Assembly (NCBI RefSeq): GCF_030463565.1
Contig: NC_134662.1
Span: forward strand, 4,937,001-5,001,000
DNA length: 64,000 nucleotides
DNA from: Pelecanus crispus
Taxonomy: Eukaryota; Chordata; Aves; Pelecaniformes; Pelecanidae
Reading direction: 5' to 3'
The notes beneath the pieces were generated by a model. That model was not told where the DNA came from. It did no database searches and saw only the letters and a program-made list of their open reading frames with translations. Of this stretch, positions 13,237-26,500 are shown one piece after another. A program made the position numbers and the translations under genes. Positions within the stretch are counted from its first letter, which is position 1; each line of letters opens with the position of its first letter.

Positions 13237-13242
13237 TTTATT
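13237..13242 (-). terminator. Possible proximal poly(A) signal of MAU2
   Basis: AATAAA on the minus strand about 1.36 kb after the stop codon. Use would give the shortest 3'UTR and exclude the CR1 fragment. Confidence 0.35.
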
Positions 13243-14598
13243 CAACCCCATGAACCTTGCAAGCTTTACATGGCACTACGACGGACCGGCACAGATCCTT
13301 GCTATAAAGCTGCCGAGGCTTCACGGAATTAACACCTCTCATACTGTTTTCTGCAGAACAGACTCAGGCCTCGTGTCTCCTGTTTTGAGACAGCTGCAGA
13401 GGCACAGGTAAACGCAGCGAGAATTCACAGCTGAAGAGTTCAAAACACTGAGCTAGATCAGGAACGCTAACACAGAAAAGGTTGGAAACGTGGAGTTTTT
13501 GCCAAGGGCAAGACTATAGTTTTTATCCTAAGCCTCTGGCTTGTATTGGATCTGGGTTTTAACCACCTGGGTTTAACTCCAACTTCAATCACTTGTAAAA
13601 ATCATTAAGGCACAGATGCTGCCTTCCCTTGGCAAGGCTGCAGTAAAGATGCAAAACGCTGTTTCCCCGCTGCTTGGCCTAAGCAGGGACTAGACAGCAG
13701 GACAAGAACCTTCCTCCTTCCAAACAAGTCACGACAAAGTAGCAGAGATGGAGAGAGCTGTGGTTCTGCCTTACCCTGTGCGGGACCGGACATCGGTGCG
13801 GGGAGACAGAAGGAAGCCCCTCCTAGGGACAAAGCGGTGGCACATTGTCACCCACTCGTGAATCCGGGAGGTGGAACTCGCTCCTCTGACAGCAGCACGG
13901 TCTGCTCCGCTCGGCCTGGAGGGCACCCCGAGGACGCCAGCGCACCCCCAGCTCCGAACGCCCTGCCCGTCAGAACTCGGATCTCACCGATCTCATCCTT
14001 ACCTTCGCTGCAAGGCTACAAACAGCACTGGCAGCGACTTGCAGACAATGAGAAGGAAAGAATATTACCTCAGAAACTAGATTTAGAACTTTAGGGCACC
14101 CTACAATCAATCATGATATAATCCAATTATTCCCAAGAGTGGAAGGGTGCAGAAAACATTAAAACTGGCATGCATCGTACTCCAGGGAAGGTTTAAGTAT
14201 TTAGAATACAATTTGTATTCAAAACTCTGGGAGTCCTCTTCGTTTTCTGTGACAATTTTTAAAAAGTAGGTATCTAACAATTTAAGGAACAAGCGTCCTT
14301 TGGACTAAACCTTAATTCTCAGAAAGAGGAAAGCAGATTAAAACCAGTAGGTATATACACACTAGCTGTATATTCACACACATTATGTAAAAGCAGCTTA
14401 AAATGCCCTTCTCACTTTGCAAGTCTATGAAATGTACGTTGTCTTTATGCAATCTGTTTCCTACAAGGCCCTCACTAGAAGAGGAATTTGCTGCCTTTTC
14501 TTTGAAGAAAAGATTTTGCATGAATCTTTTTTTTTCTCCTTTTTTGGCCTTTTTTGTTTTTGTCTTTTTAAACACACTGTCCTGATAGTTATTCTGTT

Positions 14599-17500
14599 TC
14601 ACAGGAGACTGGCCAGGCTGGTGGTGGGTCCGTTCTGTGCCTGGAACTGTACAGGAGGTGGTCCATCTGTCCACTGAAAGATAACAAACAGCATGAAAAT
14701 CCTACAGCCACTGCCTGGGGTGGAACGGTGGCGAGGCCAGAGGAAGGAGCTCGCCATACAGACATTCGCTACCTCGAGATAATTAAAGATTTCATCATGA
14801 GAAGTTGCGTATCAGGTTTGACTTTGTTGTACATGCATGGAGCTCCCGTCCCTCGAACAGTATTTCTTTCGAAGCCACCCCACATGCCCGTCATTCCAAA
14901 CCTAGCTGACTCCCGTGCCGAATCCAGGGTGAACGGCAATCGAGCGAAAGCATTTCCTGCTCTTACAGGCAAATGCCTGACCGTCCAAACACAGGAAACC
15001 GTGCCTTGCACAAACGGGGCACCTAACTTCAGAGGCATCTGAGCTGCAGCCATAGCGTTTCCAGAGCAAGTAAAGCCTCTGGATCTCACCCATTTCATGA
15101 CTAAAATATTTTCCTCTCACATTTGTCAAAATGTTCTGAAATGGACACATTTAGTATTTCTTTCTCAATCCTCTTCCCCCTCCAGATTTTTAATCCAGCG
15201 TAATTATGCAAAGGCAAGCAAAGACAGGGGAGGCTGGGGCACCAGCTCACGCCTCTGTGCCTGCCCCAGGGACCTGGCTGCGGGGATCGCTCAAGACGGG
15301 CCGCATCGCAAACACTCTCATTCTCCCAAGCCTCGGGATCCCTTTGCGAGCAAAGCTAGCAAACAGCGTCCTCCTATTGGCCTTTTTTCCTCCTTTCGTC
15401 TCCCCAAAAGGCAACGTTGGGAAAAAGATGTCAAGTTTGCTGCATCTCACATTCCCATTTGGACATTATTTCAGTCCAGAACAGCAAATTATCTTATGCC
15501 CTTGCCGAGTTGCAGCTTAGGAAACCATTCTATATTTTTAAAACAGTGTTAAAAATGTCTCTGACAGGAAGGACATCAATATTTGAAGTCCAGAGAAAGT
15601 TGCACCTTAAGGTGATGGCTATACAGACATCGAATGGTATATTAACTGGCAATTCAGATTTATAGGTAAGTGGGGGAAAAAAAATTAGGAATGCTAAAGT
15701 ATCGATACAAACTGTACTTTTAGCAGTGTACAACAAAGCATTCCCCAGAACAAGACAGACTACATGACCTAAACATTAAAATTAAAACCTGAGAACGTGA
15801 TAAGTTTCTTTCAAAAGTAATAGTTGTCACCAAAACAAAGTGGCTACCTGCTACCAAAGCCATTTAAAACACATCAGTTCTGGTGTACCAAGAAAACACT
15901 TCTAAGAAACAAAGACCTTACCCACCAAACAAGCTTTATAAAAATTAATTAATTGAGTCACACTTCCTTTTCCTGTTATCAGTCCAGTTTAAATACTAGG
16001 AAGCAGACTGAATTTTGGCAACTTACTGAGAAGCGTGCTCAGCAGAAGAAAGGAACAGTAAAGGAAAGCAAAGCACACTGTTTTGCCTCAAAACCACTCA
16101 TAACTGCAAGATGAAGATTGCTTACCGTGATTAGATTGTGTTCTGGAAGACTGCATGCTTCGATGTGGTCCTGGAGGAGCTGCTGTGAGAAGTTTTGATG
16201 CATCTGTGCTGCCTCGTGTGCATCCATGGCGTTTCCACAGGCTTTGTTCAGGTCTGAAAGACAAGAGCATCGTGTGCTCACCGGGAAACACTGTTTGTAC
16301 TTCTTTTCAACTGACCAGCTCCCTTATCTGAGAAGACCATTCCTTATATTTGATGAATCCAACAACAATTTAAACAGCCAATACAGCCAAGCCCTTATCA
16401 CTTCTGAATGAAAACCCCTTTTAAGAGAAGCAGGGCCACACAGGGAACCCAAAACCTTCCCTTTTCCAACAGTACTGGCAGTGCACATTGCAGGATTTGG
16501 TGTCATTTTAGTTTCCGACTATTTAAAAAAAACCCCATTACAGTAGCTCTAAAAGGAGGAAGCAAACACCTCACTCCAATAAAAGCCCCTGTGCAGTTCG
16601 CGTTTTGTCTTTTGAGTTTCCAGCACCATCTAGTGGGAACAGGAACGGCTTGCCGGGTTCTCGCTGCAGCTCCACAATTCAGCAAACGCAGGCTTCAGAA
16701 GTCAAGCAACGCTTTTTCTTTGGTGAATCCCTGCTTTTTGGGGGGGGCTACAGAAGCCTGCTGCTTTGCATACACCAAAAGCTGATCCTCACGTCTTGTC
16801 TTAGAGTCATCGAATTGTTTAGGCTGGAAAAAGCCTTTAAGATCATCAAGTCCAACCGTTAACCTAACGCTACCAAGTCTTCTGTGAGGTTTACTCACAA
16901 GGTATTTGCTCAATCGGATTTAAGACTGGTATCCTACTAAGAATCACACAATTTCAGCTAAAAATTACAAGCAGCACAGTGTGGCAGGGGCTGAGACGCT
17001 GCACCTCCTATCAATGAACACGTGGTTGTGTTTTGTTATTCCTCATCAAGCACCTTTTCTTCAAGAGCAGGTAATTAGTTCTATAGAGGAAGCTCTTAGG
17101 AAAAACTCAAAGCAGAACGGAAACTGCCTCTCGCCGTTCCCAGGCTAGTGGATACAACCGGAGGCAACAGCAGCTGAACACAGCATGGTGTTTCATTGGA
17201 TTCATCGCTGTACTATCGGCATGTTTTGTATGTGAACTACCACTTGGAAATGAATAAGAAAAGTATTTCAATCGCCTGGAAGCGGTTTTGTAGCAAAGGC
17301 AACAGCAAAGCAGAAAATAAGCCTGGCCCGCATTGCTCAATGCAGAGCACCATGCTTATAGTAAACACAACAATTTAATATAAATTGAAGCTGCGGGGTA
17401 AGTTCTTGGAAAAAGAGTAAAGTTACTGCTTTATTTTCTGGTGAGAGCAAATCAATTGCAGCATTAATGTTGACGGTCTGCCAAGAAGCTAGTCAATATT

Positions 17501-20500
17501 TGAACAAAGCATCCTGGGGCCTGTGTAAGTCAGATTAAACAATATTTATGTATGAAGTGACATAATAGTCTGTTATAGTTATTAAAGCCCATACACAGAA
17601 GCAAAGCCTAAGTGAAACTTAATCAAATGTTTACTACAACTGGAACTGCAGTCAAAGAAAAGCAGAGCACCAGCAGAATAAATGCTACACGGGTACGAGC
17701 CGGAGCCCTTGCCAAGGGTGACCAGTTCAGCTGTTTGTATCACAATCTGCCATCCAGCAACGGCAGGAGAAACCCAACCGCTGCCTCGCTCCAATGACAC
17801 GGGGATGCTGGAGCTCTACAGGGCCTTCTCACTCCAGGCATCTTACAGCCCCCACCAAAAAAACCCCAACTGGAGTATGTGACAGCAGTGCCAGAGCGGC
17901 AGATCAGTAACTGGAAGAACCATCTTGCACTTCTAGGGGTATTTTGTAAACCCAGGCAGTCTCTCGGCGTTGGCATACATCCCCATACTCATCCCCAGTT
18001 AGCAGCAACAGCTCTTTGCCGCTTTTTTTAAGTACAAGACCTTTTCCTAACTTACCTCTCAACAGAGCTGAAGACCACAGCTGCACAGACATATCCGGTA
18101 TCTTGCTTGCAAGCTGCATGGCTGGTACTACCATATTATTACTTTCCTGGTGAAGAGCAGACATCAAAATAAAATGGGTATCTTTCCCCCCGCCCCTTGC
18201 AAACACACATTACATAGAGATCTTAAATTTGTCTACTTTAATTGCCGCCATGTTCTAGCTAAGAAGTGGAAGTGCGTAATGGCACAATAACCCAAACACA
18301 TCATCTAAAGCTGTCTGGAATTTTGCTCTGTCCTAGGAATTATGGTGCTCATGTTGTGCAAGATAATAGAAATATTTCATGTATTCTGGCATATGGTGAG
18401 AATTAAGGAGCTTGTACCCACAATTCCTTCCAAACCAATCCAGTTGAATGATGTTATTTGTCCTTTATTCAGCTCCTTTTTTCAAGTGATTTTAGGCATT
18501 ATAGAAACACACACTTCTAGAACAGACTTCAAACACTACTACTTTGTTAAAGTGTTATTAACATGCAAATTACAGCTAAGTCAGTAAGCTGCCAACTTTT
18601 AGTGGGAGACCAATAAACAAGCATTCTTAAAATAAGATTAATTTTACAAAATGTCCTGATTTTCTTTGGCAAATGACAAGTCAAACGTTTACATGGTAAT
18701 ACCAGAGACAGCAAAGGCTTACCCTGTGATTCCCTAACACATAGAATATATGACCCAGGAGTACGAGAGAACACGCTGTTAATCGATTCAAGTCTTCTGC
18801 ATTTGACATTTTCAGCGTCTCTCGCAAAAATCGTCTACCAAAACAGAGCAAAAAGAAAGTGGTTTAAACACTCTACTTTCCCTCCAGCATGTAAGAAACA
18901 TCATTAAGAACTGAATTAATCCAACTGGCAAACATTAGCACTCGGGAATAAATGTGTGTCGCAGGTGACCTTAAACAAAGCACTTAATTCCCAAACCTCA
19001 CCTTTCGTTTAGCAAAAATGACTGTAATACAGGTCCTCCTTTGAAAAGCTTTTGTTTCAGATGTACGACTGCAGAACACTGCACAAGCATTATTATTAGC
19101 ATTTAGAACTAGAGATCTAAACCAAACAGTTTCCTGATATTTTCCCCTAAGTAAAAAACAGAAGGTTGACTAACCCCACAGGGAGAAGATCTAGCAGGTT
19201 GGAAAGCAAGGCCTCAGGGTTTTCATTTTTAACTTAAAAAGCTCGATTTAGTTTCTCCTTTCCACCCCGCCCCACCTTCCAAGTGCACTGATTTATACTC
19301 ACTTTGCCTCGTTGTATCTTCCTTGAAAGAAGGAGAACAGACCTCGGATGTAGAAAGCCGCTGCTCGAAGACAGTGAGAGCTACGGACAAAGCAACGCAT
19401 TGAAATCTAGGCATTGTGCAGTGATTAAATGCATTACAGACAGATTTCTAGGGATCTGCCTAATAATCCAATCTCCAAACAAAACATTATATTTAATGCA
19501 TGGTCAGAACTTTAGACTTGAAAAGAAGTTGATTATTTTGTTTCCTTTTAAAAAAAAGCCTGATACAAATCCACTGTTACCATCACCAATGCAACATCAG
19601 CACGTAGATAGTTTCTGGAATTCTCACCTCACAGGAAAATTATGGTCTGGATTTATCCTTTCCAATAAGCTGTAAAGCTACAAAGTGGGAGGGGAAAAGA
19701 AAGATAATCAGTGTTTCTCACACATACAGATTTACAGTACTGACAGCAAGTGTTTTTATAGGAACTGCACATCAAATCGAAATGGTGCCAGTCACCACAA
19801 ACACACTCAAGTTTACTTGTACTGGTTAGATCATAGCACAGACATTCCAACATTAGGAGTTTTCATGCCCATTTTGATCCTAAAATGAAGTTTTATACAA
19901 GATATGCTTTCTCAGACTTTTAGAGAACTTCTATACAATGTTAATATTTCCACAGAAAACTTTTAGCTGTTGTATCTAACCGAGCTGTTCAAGACCCAAA
20001 TGAATGCTGTATCACGTTTGCTATTTAATTAAAACCAGAAATCAGCTAAGCAAAAAAACCCCAAAAGTCAACTTTTTTACATCTTATTTTTGCTCTCTAA
20101 GCTTGTTAACAAAGTACTGTGTGCTTGGTGAAAAAGTTCATTTCCAGGCTCTTCACAAGAAACCTGCAAACACGTCTCTGAAAAGATACCACCGAGGGAT
20201 CAGACACGCCACTGAAAGAGCGCACGCAGCTGAATTTTTGTATTAATATGGCTTCAGGCACACCGCTGAAGCAAAATGAACATACACGTGCACAGACCTA
20301 TTTCTGGATGTTTAGTTAAATCTTTCTAGGTTTTATGTAATCTAATAAACCCCCTACACAGATGGAAACTGAAGCAAACAGGTTGAATGTGTCAAGATGA
20401 CAGAGTTAACCACACGCTTCACGCTGGGAAGCCTGCCCTCCCAGGGCTGCAGAGAATTCCGTGTACGATCCAGAACACTGCTTCAGTGGTTTGCAGCTAG

Positions 20501-23500
20501 GCCAGCTGATGCCACTGGTTCTTTACCACTAATTGACAGTTAAAGTTTTTGATGAAGGAGTTAATTGATGAAGGAGTTGCCTGGCTGCCAGACAAGGCAC
20601 TGCTTTGCAAAAATGCTCAGAAAAAAAAAAAAAGAATAATCCAAGCACAGTAGCAGTTTTCTCTCCAAAAAAGTTCTGACTTTTAGAACGACAGTCAGAA
20701 ACCAGCTTACCTCTTGATGCCGGTTGCCTTCCCTGATGTACACACTGGCTAAGTTTGTCACAATGAATGCCCACAGTTCTTGGTGTGTAGTGAGCTAAAA
20801 TAAACAAGATACCAACAGCACAGTCAAACACATCAGCGTCTAACCCAGAATTTGCTCACCCCATGTAAATCGCAGATTTGGTGTCTGGTATTTTGCTATT
20901 AATAAATCCTCCTGAGCTGAATTGTGATCAGCATAGAAAAAAATGAACCAGTGCAACTAATGTACAGATGATCTCCAGATTTCCCTTCCAACCTCAACTG
21001 TTCGGTGACCCACACAATTGCAACAAGCCCCTTTCCACATTGAACATCCATAGTAAATAGTTTGGGAAGAAAATCTTACCCTCAGTGCTGTAGTAAATTG
21101 TGCTTCTGCATTGTCCATGCAATTAACAGAAATGCAGTAGAGCCCCTGTAGAAGACACGGTATTTCTAAGGTAACACATAATACAATTATAGCAAACTGA
21201 GAACGCAAAGAAGAAAGGCACACACGAAACCACAGAAATCTCAGGATATTATCAGGAAAAAAGGTAACCAACAAGTCTTAGCTTTGCTTGGCTCTGGGAA
21301 AAATAAGCAACTTCTACACAAAGTCCTTCGAAATAGTACGTTCCTGTAAAAAACGCCCCATTTATCCAAGAAAACCCTTTTAATTTCTGATAAACAGCGA
21401 TGCTACATAAATTCTTCCCCTGACACAGTTCCCACAACATACTGTCTCAAACGTGCACAGTATAAATCCCGTGTATCCCCCTTGCACACGATCATGCTAC
21501 ACGTCACTTATTTTAAAAAGGGACTGAAGCCTTTGACAGGCTTAAATAACACTGGGTGTGAGTCCCCACAGCAGGGCTGGCAATCGGTAACGCAGACCCC
21601 ATGACTCAGCAGGAAGCCCTGCTGCCTGCCTCACTACGGTCGCATTAGTTACTGGTGGTGAGCCTGAGTCTTGGGTACGGTCTTCCAAAGAGCCAAAGTT
21701 TACTTTTGCTAATCATAGACACTTACTAATAGAGTGTGCAGCTGGGCAGCGTGATTAGAAAACAGTCTGGGAGACTGCTGGCAGAGCTGACAGACTTGTG
21801 AAATCTGTTAGGAAGAAAAAATAATATTTTAAGAGACTTTTTCTCCATTTCATTTTGTGCTCTAAATCCATCTACTTGCATCATGCATATCATTCAGTAC
21901 GTTTCAGTGATTGGTTCAAGAATCCCAAGTCACGCTCCGAGGTAAAAGCGGAGGCTAGACTTGCCTCAAGCCAAGGTACACGCACTGCTCCATACACACG
22001 CCTCCCACACACACACACTCAGCCTGGTTTTGCATTATTTGCTTTGCAGCAGCTCCACCATATGGTGGCACCACCTGCAAACCAAGTCACAGATCTCCTC
22101 TGACAAGCTCAGAATTTGAGTTGGCACGCAACAGAAAAACTGGAATCAAGATCTTCCACAGGGTATGTGCTTGGGATGAGTTTTATGAGCCAGAACCAAC
22201 GACTATTCTTTTAGCAGGCTAAATTTTCCCCCACCCCCCCAGTACATTCATGAGAAGGCTGACAGCAGAGGTGGAGATGATACAGCACTGTGTCCTATAA
22301 ATAAGGGATGGATGAACAGGGTTTAGAAATTACTGTGAGAATGGGAAAAAAGCACAGTTCTTTCTTGCATTAGAAAACACCATTGCCCTCTTCCTTTCCC
22401 CCAAACTATGTAAGAGGAAGAAAGGACAGAAAGGCAGGGAACCTTAAAAACTGAGAAACACTTGGATAAGACAGGAACGCTAAAAGGAAGAGTTAGGAGC
22501 CACTGTAAGTCATGAATCTGAGGGAAAGGGAAGAGACACCAGACTCGGACTGCAAAGTACAATCAGGAAGGTGTCAGTTGTAGCCACTGATCAATTACTG
22601 CTGACTCCATGAGCAACTCTGAAGTATTCTTAAATAAAATATTTAAGAGAAGACTAATTCCACGGCTTCAGAGTTGTGGTCTCCTGAGCACCGTTAGGCC
22701 TGCCTATATCCGTTAGTAGTTTCGCACTGCTGGAATAGTCATCTGAGCCCAAGCATCTTCCTCAAAACTGAAATTCCCGTATTTTAAAAGCTATCACTGC
22801 ATACACCCACAACTAGGGAAATGATGAAACCCCATATTTACCTCCTGCAATGCTGTGGCTTTGTGTCCCGTGACAAGCCGACACATGATAATGTGTTCCA
22901 ACAAAATAACTTGGAAAGATGACAAGATAGGACTGCAGTCCAACACTGAAGAAGGAAAAGTAATTCAGCAAGTGAAGTTAAGACAGTATTAACATCCTAA
23001 CCACGCAGCCTCCCCAGACCTAGCCAGCTTCCTCAGCTGCAGGTGGTTCAGCAAGACAAGTACATCGACTCCTTTGTGGAAATCTGGAGAGTGATGTCTT
23101 CAGCTGGACCACCTGGTGTCAGAAGAGCCAGCATACCGCCCAGCTCCTCTTCCATATGCCACGGGAAGGATGGCACAGGTTTAAAAACCAAACACACCCC
23201 CCCCCCCCCCCAAAACTCCACATCACACCCCCAAAACCACAATGCCCTGAACTGTCAGGAGTGGCAGTCTGAGCACCTGTAAGGAAATGCTTCTTGGGAA
23301 CACATGCTCGTTTTAGATAATCGAGACCTTGGGTAACCAAATACATGGACAATCAGAAAGGCAGTATGAAAATGTATGGATTTGCAGCCCAATTTACTGA
23401 GTTACAATAATAAAAGCCCCCAAAATTTGATTTCTGTATTCAAAGTAACTATCCAGTTTTAGAACAGAGCGAAGTTCTTAGATGCAGCAGAAACAGACTG

Positions 23501-26500
23501 ACAGCAGGTTGTCCCAGTGAGCTAAATAAGGTTGCTGTGTGTTTTGAGGGGTTTTTGGGGGTTTTTTTGGTTGGTTGTTTTTGGTTTTGTGTTGTTTTTT
23601 TTTAAATTTAAATTAGCAACAAGTAATGGAATCTTGTGGTATCGGCTAAATTATAATCCCTATCCTTACTTTTTAGTTTCTCTAGCTGCATGAGTGCTTT
23701 GTCTGTGTACTTCTGAGCCTTCTCCAGGTACCCTGCTTGCATGGAATGCATCACCGTCACCTGCCAGAAAACACAGGAAAAGTTACAAAAAATTATCTTT
23801 GCAAAGAGGAAAGGTCTGGGAGCTCACACAACTCCTTAGTTACCACCTTTCTAAACTAAATTTCGACATCATTCAGGAGTATAACCATATTCATGAAGTG
23901 GGGCAACTAGTTGCAGGAATTTGAAGTCAAGATTGTCACTGTTGCTAAAACTAAGCCAACAGAGCTCTACTTCATACGAGTTAATCTGATTCTATTTGGC
24001 TTAGAGATTAATAAAGTTACATTCCAGTTTCCAGACTTCTTGCACAGTCTCTTCAAACACTGACATCACTGAAAGCAATAGTCTCGCAGATGCTGTGGCA
24101 GAATTAAACTGTCAGTGTAACGTAAAGCAGCATATGGCCTGCAGAATCCATCACTGCTGCCTCCAAGCGATTTTTAACCAATTCCTGATTAATTAGCAAT
24201 ATACATTAAGTAAAAAAAGAGCTTCTCACCAAGTAGACAAGCACACACATGTGTTCCTTGGGCAGCCAGTGAAAGAGATCAGCAGGGTTGCTGGGCAGAA
24301 TTTCATCATCGTGCAGCGTGGAGATGGTCTGGATGCACTGCTGAAGCTGTTTCAGGCACGGCTTCACACTTTTCACCTGCAAAAGATGATTCACATCAGG
24401 CATAGCTGCTGCAGCCCAGATGCTTGAACATTTACTTAGTTGGGAAAACTTGCCAGGCAATAAATAACCTCCACATTCAGGAAATTACTTCATGCATAAA
24501 TCACAACACCAGCATGACAGAACAGCGACTACTTTAGACCCGTTCCAGGATTAACAACAATCAGCCCTTCATATTTGCACGTACGGCCAACAGACACTCA
24601 AAATGTTTTTCAAAATTATACACAAAGCCTATCATCTCTGCCAACACTATATGGAAGCAAGAGTGGCCGCCGTGGTTATAAGTGCACCACAGTAAAACTT
24701 TCCTTGGGGAAGAAGAAATGAATGTAATTTCTTCACTCCTCATTTAATTTCTGATTAAATATACAGAAATTACGTTCCATTAACAAAACGCATGGCACAG
24801 CAAAAAAAAATCCCCCCAAATCACCTCAGTGTAATAATAAGCTACTTTTGAGGCAGTACTCTTTTTCCCCCAGTTCTCACAACATGGGAACTGTAAGAAG
24901 CCCAACTCACACGTACCTGCCCAGCATCCAGGTAATGCGTGACCTGCAGGACTAAGAAGAATACGCGTAGCGACTCTTTCTGGATGGGGTTTCCTTGCCA
25001 GTTTTCAACTATCTGCCCGCAAAGGGTAAGGAGAGGGTGCACCTCCTGCAGCTTTCGTTCCATTAGAAGGAGCTGTAGTTCAAAAGAAAAATTCATTATT
25101 TTTCTGCTAAATAGTTTAAACACTCACACTAGAGCCCCAGGTACATTGATCTATTATTTAAAACAAAAACAGACTCAAAGGCATCTTGTTGCAAGAGCAG
25201 CCTTGTCACATGACCAGATTATTCATCCCTAATTACAAGGGCTCCAGTGACAATCTGCAGTTATCCTTTTCCCTTTCAGAAAAGGAGAAAAAAAAAAGCA
25301 CCAAACCTATTCACAAGAATCCTGCAGACTTAAGGCTCAATTCAGGCACGTTTTAATAAAGTGCTTGCTCACATGAATAAGCCAATATATAAAGCACAGA
25401 TAAGCATGCAAGATACCTTAAAACAAATAACCTGTGTTCAGGCAGGCTACATTCTATCGCTCTGTAATTTGCATTATACTAGTTAAACAAGGAAACAGTT
25501 AGAAACTATGTCTAACTTACCATCCCCTTGCTTAGCAGAAACAGTGCTCTGAAATGAAACAAAATGATGTCATACTCAAAAAAAGTTACCCAACCCACAA
25601 CCATATATAAAAACCCTGGGGAAAAAAAAAAAAATCTGCCATTTTCCCCCTCAAAGCCCCCAGACAAAACAGTATTAAGGAACCTGCCACAGAAAGCACA
25701 TTTAAAAGCTAGATGGAACAGTCCAATCATAGCACCCGGAATCAAAATCCCATCCTCCCAGGTTTGTATCTAAGCTTTGGACAGTTCCAGTTACAATAGT
25801 TTCTAAAACCAAAACAGGCTACTGGGAAAACATGCTGAAGGCAATAAACAAAATTCATTTTGAAAAAAAGACTCTCCAGAGTCTTAGTGGACATTATTGG
25901 TTTTAACAGAAAAAGGAAAGAGCTGCAGAAACTCTCAGACCAAAGAGAACACTCAGAAATACTGGTTTGCCTTCAAAACCCACGTAGCAATCACATCTCT
26001 AAATAAAACTAGAATATCTCTAAATAAAGTGTGGAGGAAACCAAAATATTTTCTGTGGGAAGGGATAAAGGTCTAGGGAACTCACCTGGTATACTCGGAT
26101 CCTACCACCCGAGCATATTCTGCTCCAACTCCGAGAAGGTCACATGCAGATACTAAGTCTTTTTCAAGTGTATGTAGTTGCTGAAATAAAAAAAAAGGGG
26201 ACGTAAGAGATCAGCATTTTCTCTGTGAACCTCATTAGCAATTTTTTAAAATGCAATTAATCCTGTGCTTTACACATCACAAGTGCTAAATTGGTACTTG
26301 TTAAAGGTATCATCTGATTTTAGACTCATTATCCAGGAACACCTGGCATTCTCCAAAAAAAAGTCTGTAACATTTCAAAGACAATTTCTCAGCCCAGTTT
26401 CATACCACGCAAAGCTGTTGTAATTCATTAAGATCATGTGCAGATCAGATCCCAACAGCTCCAGCATAACCATGGACCATTACATTGGAGTAACTGGAAC

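Larger units (their letters stand above)
10035..14598 (-). other. MAU2: MAU2 3' untranslated region
   Basis: Sequence between the MAU2 stop codon and a canonical AATAAA on the minus strand (plus-strand 10053-10058). It is non-coding in all frames and includes a T/G simple repeat near 10.70-10.74 kb, a GC-rich block near 12.3-12.5 kb and a CR1 fragment. Two internal AATAAA signals could give shorter forms. The distal end is inferred from the signal only. Confidence 0.6.
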
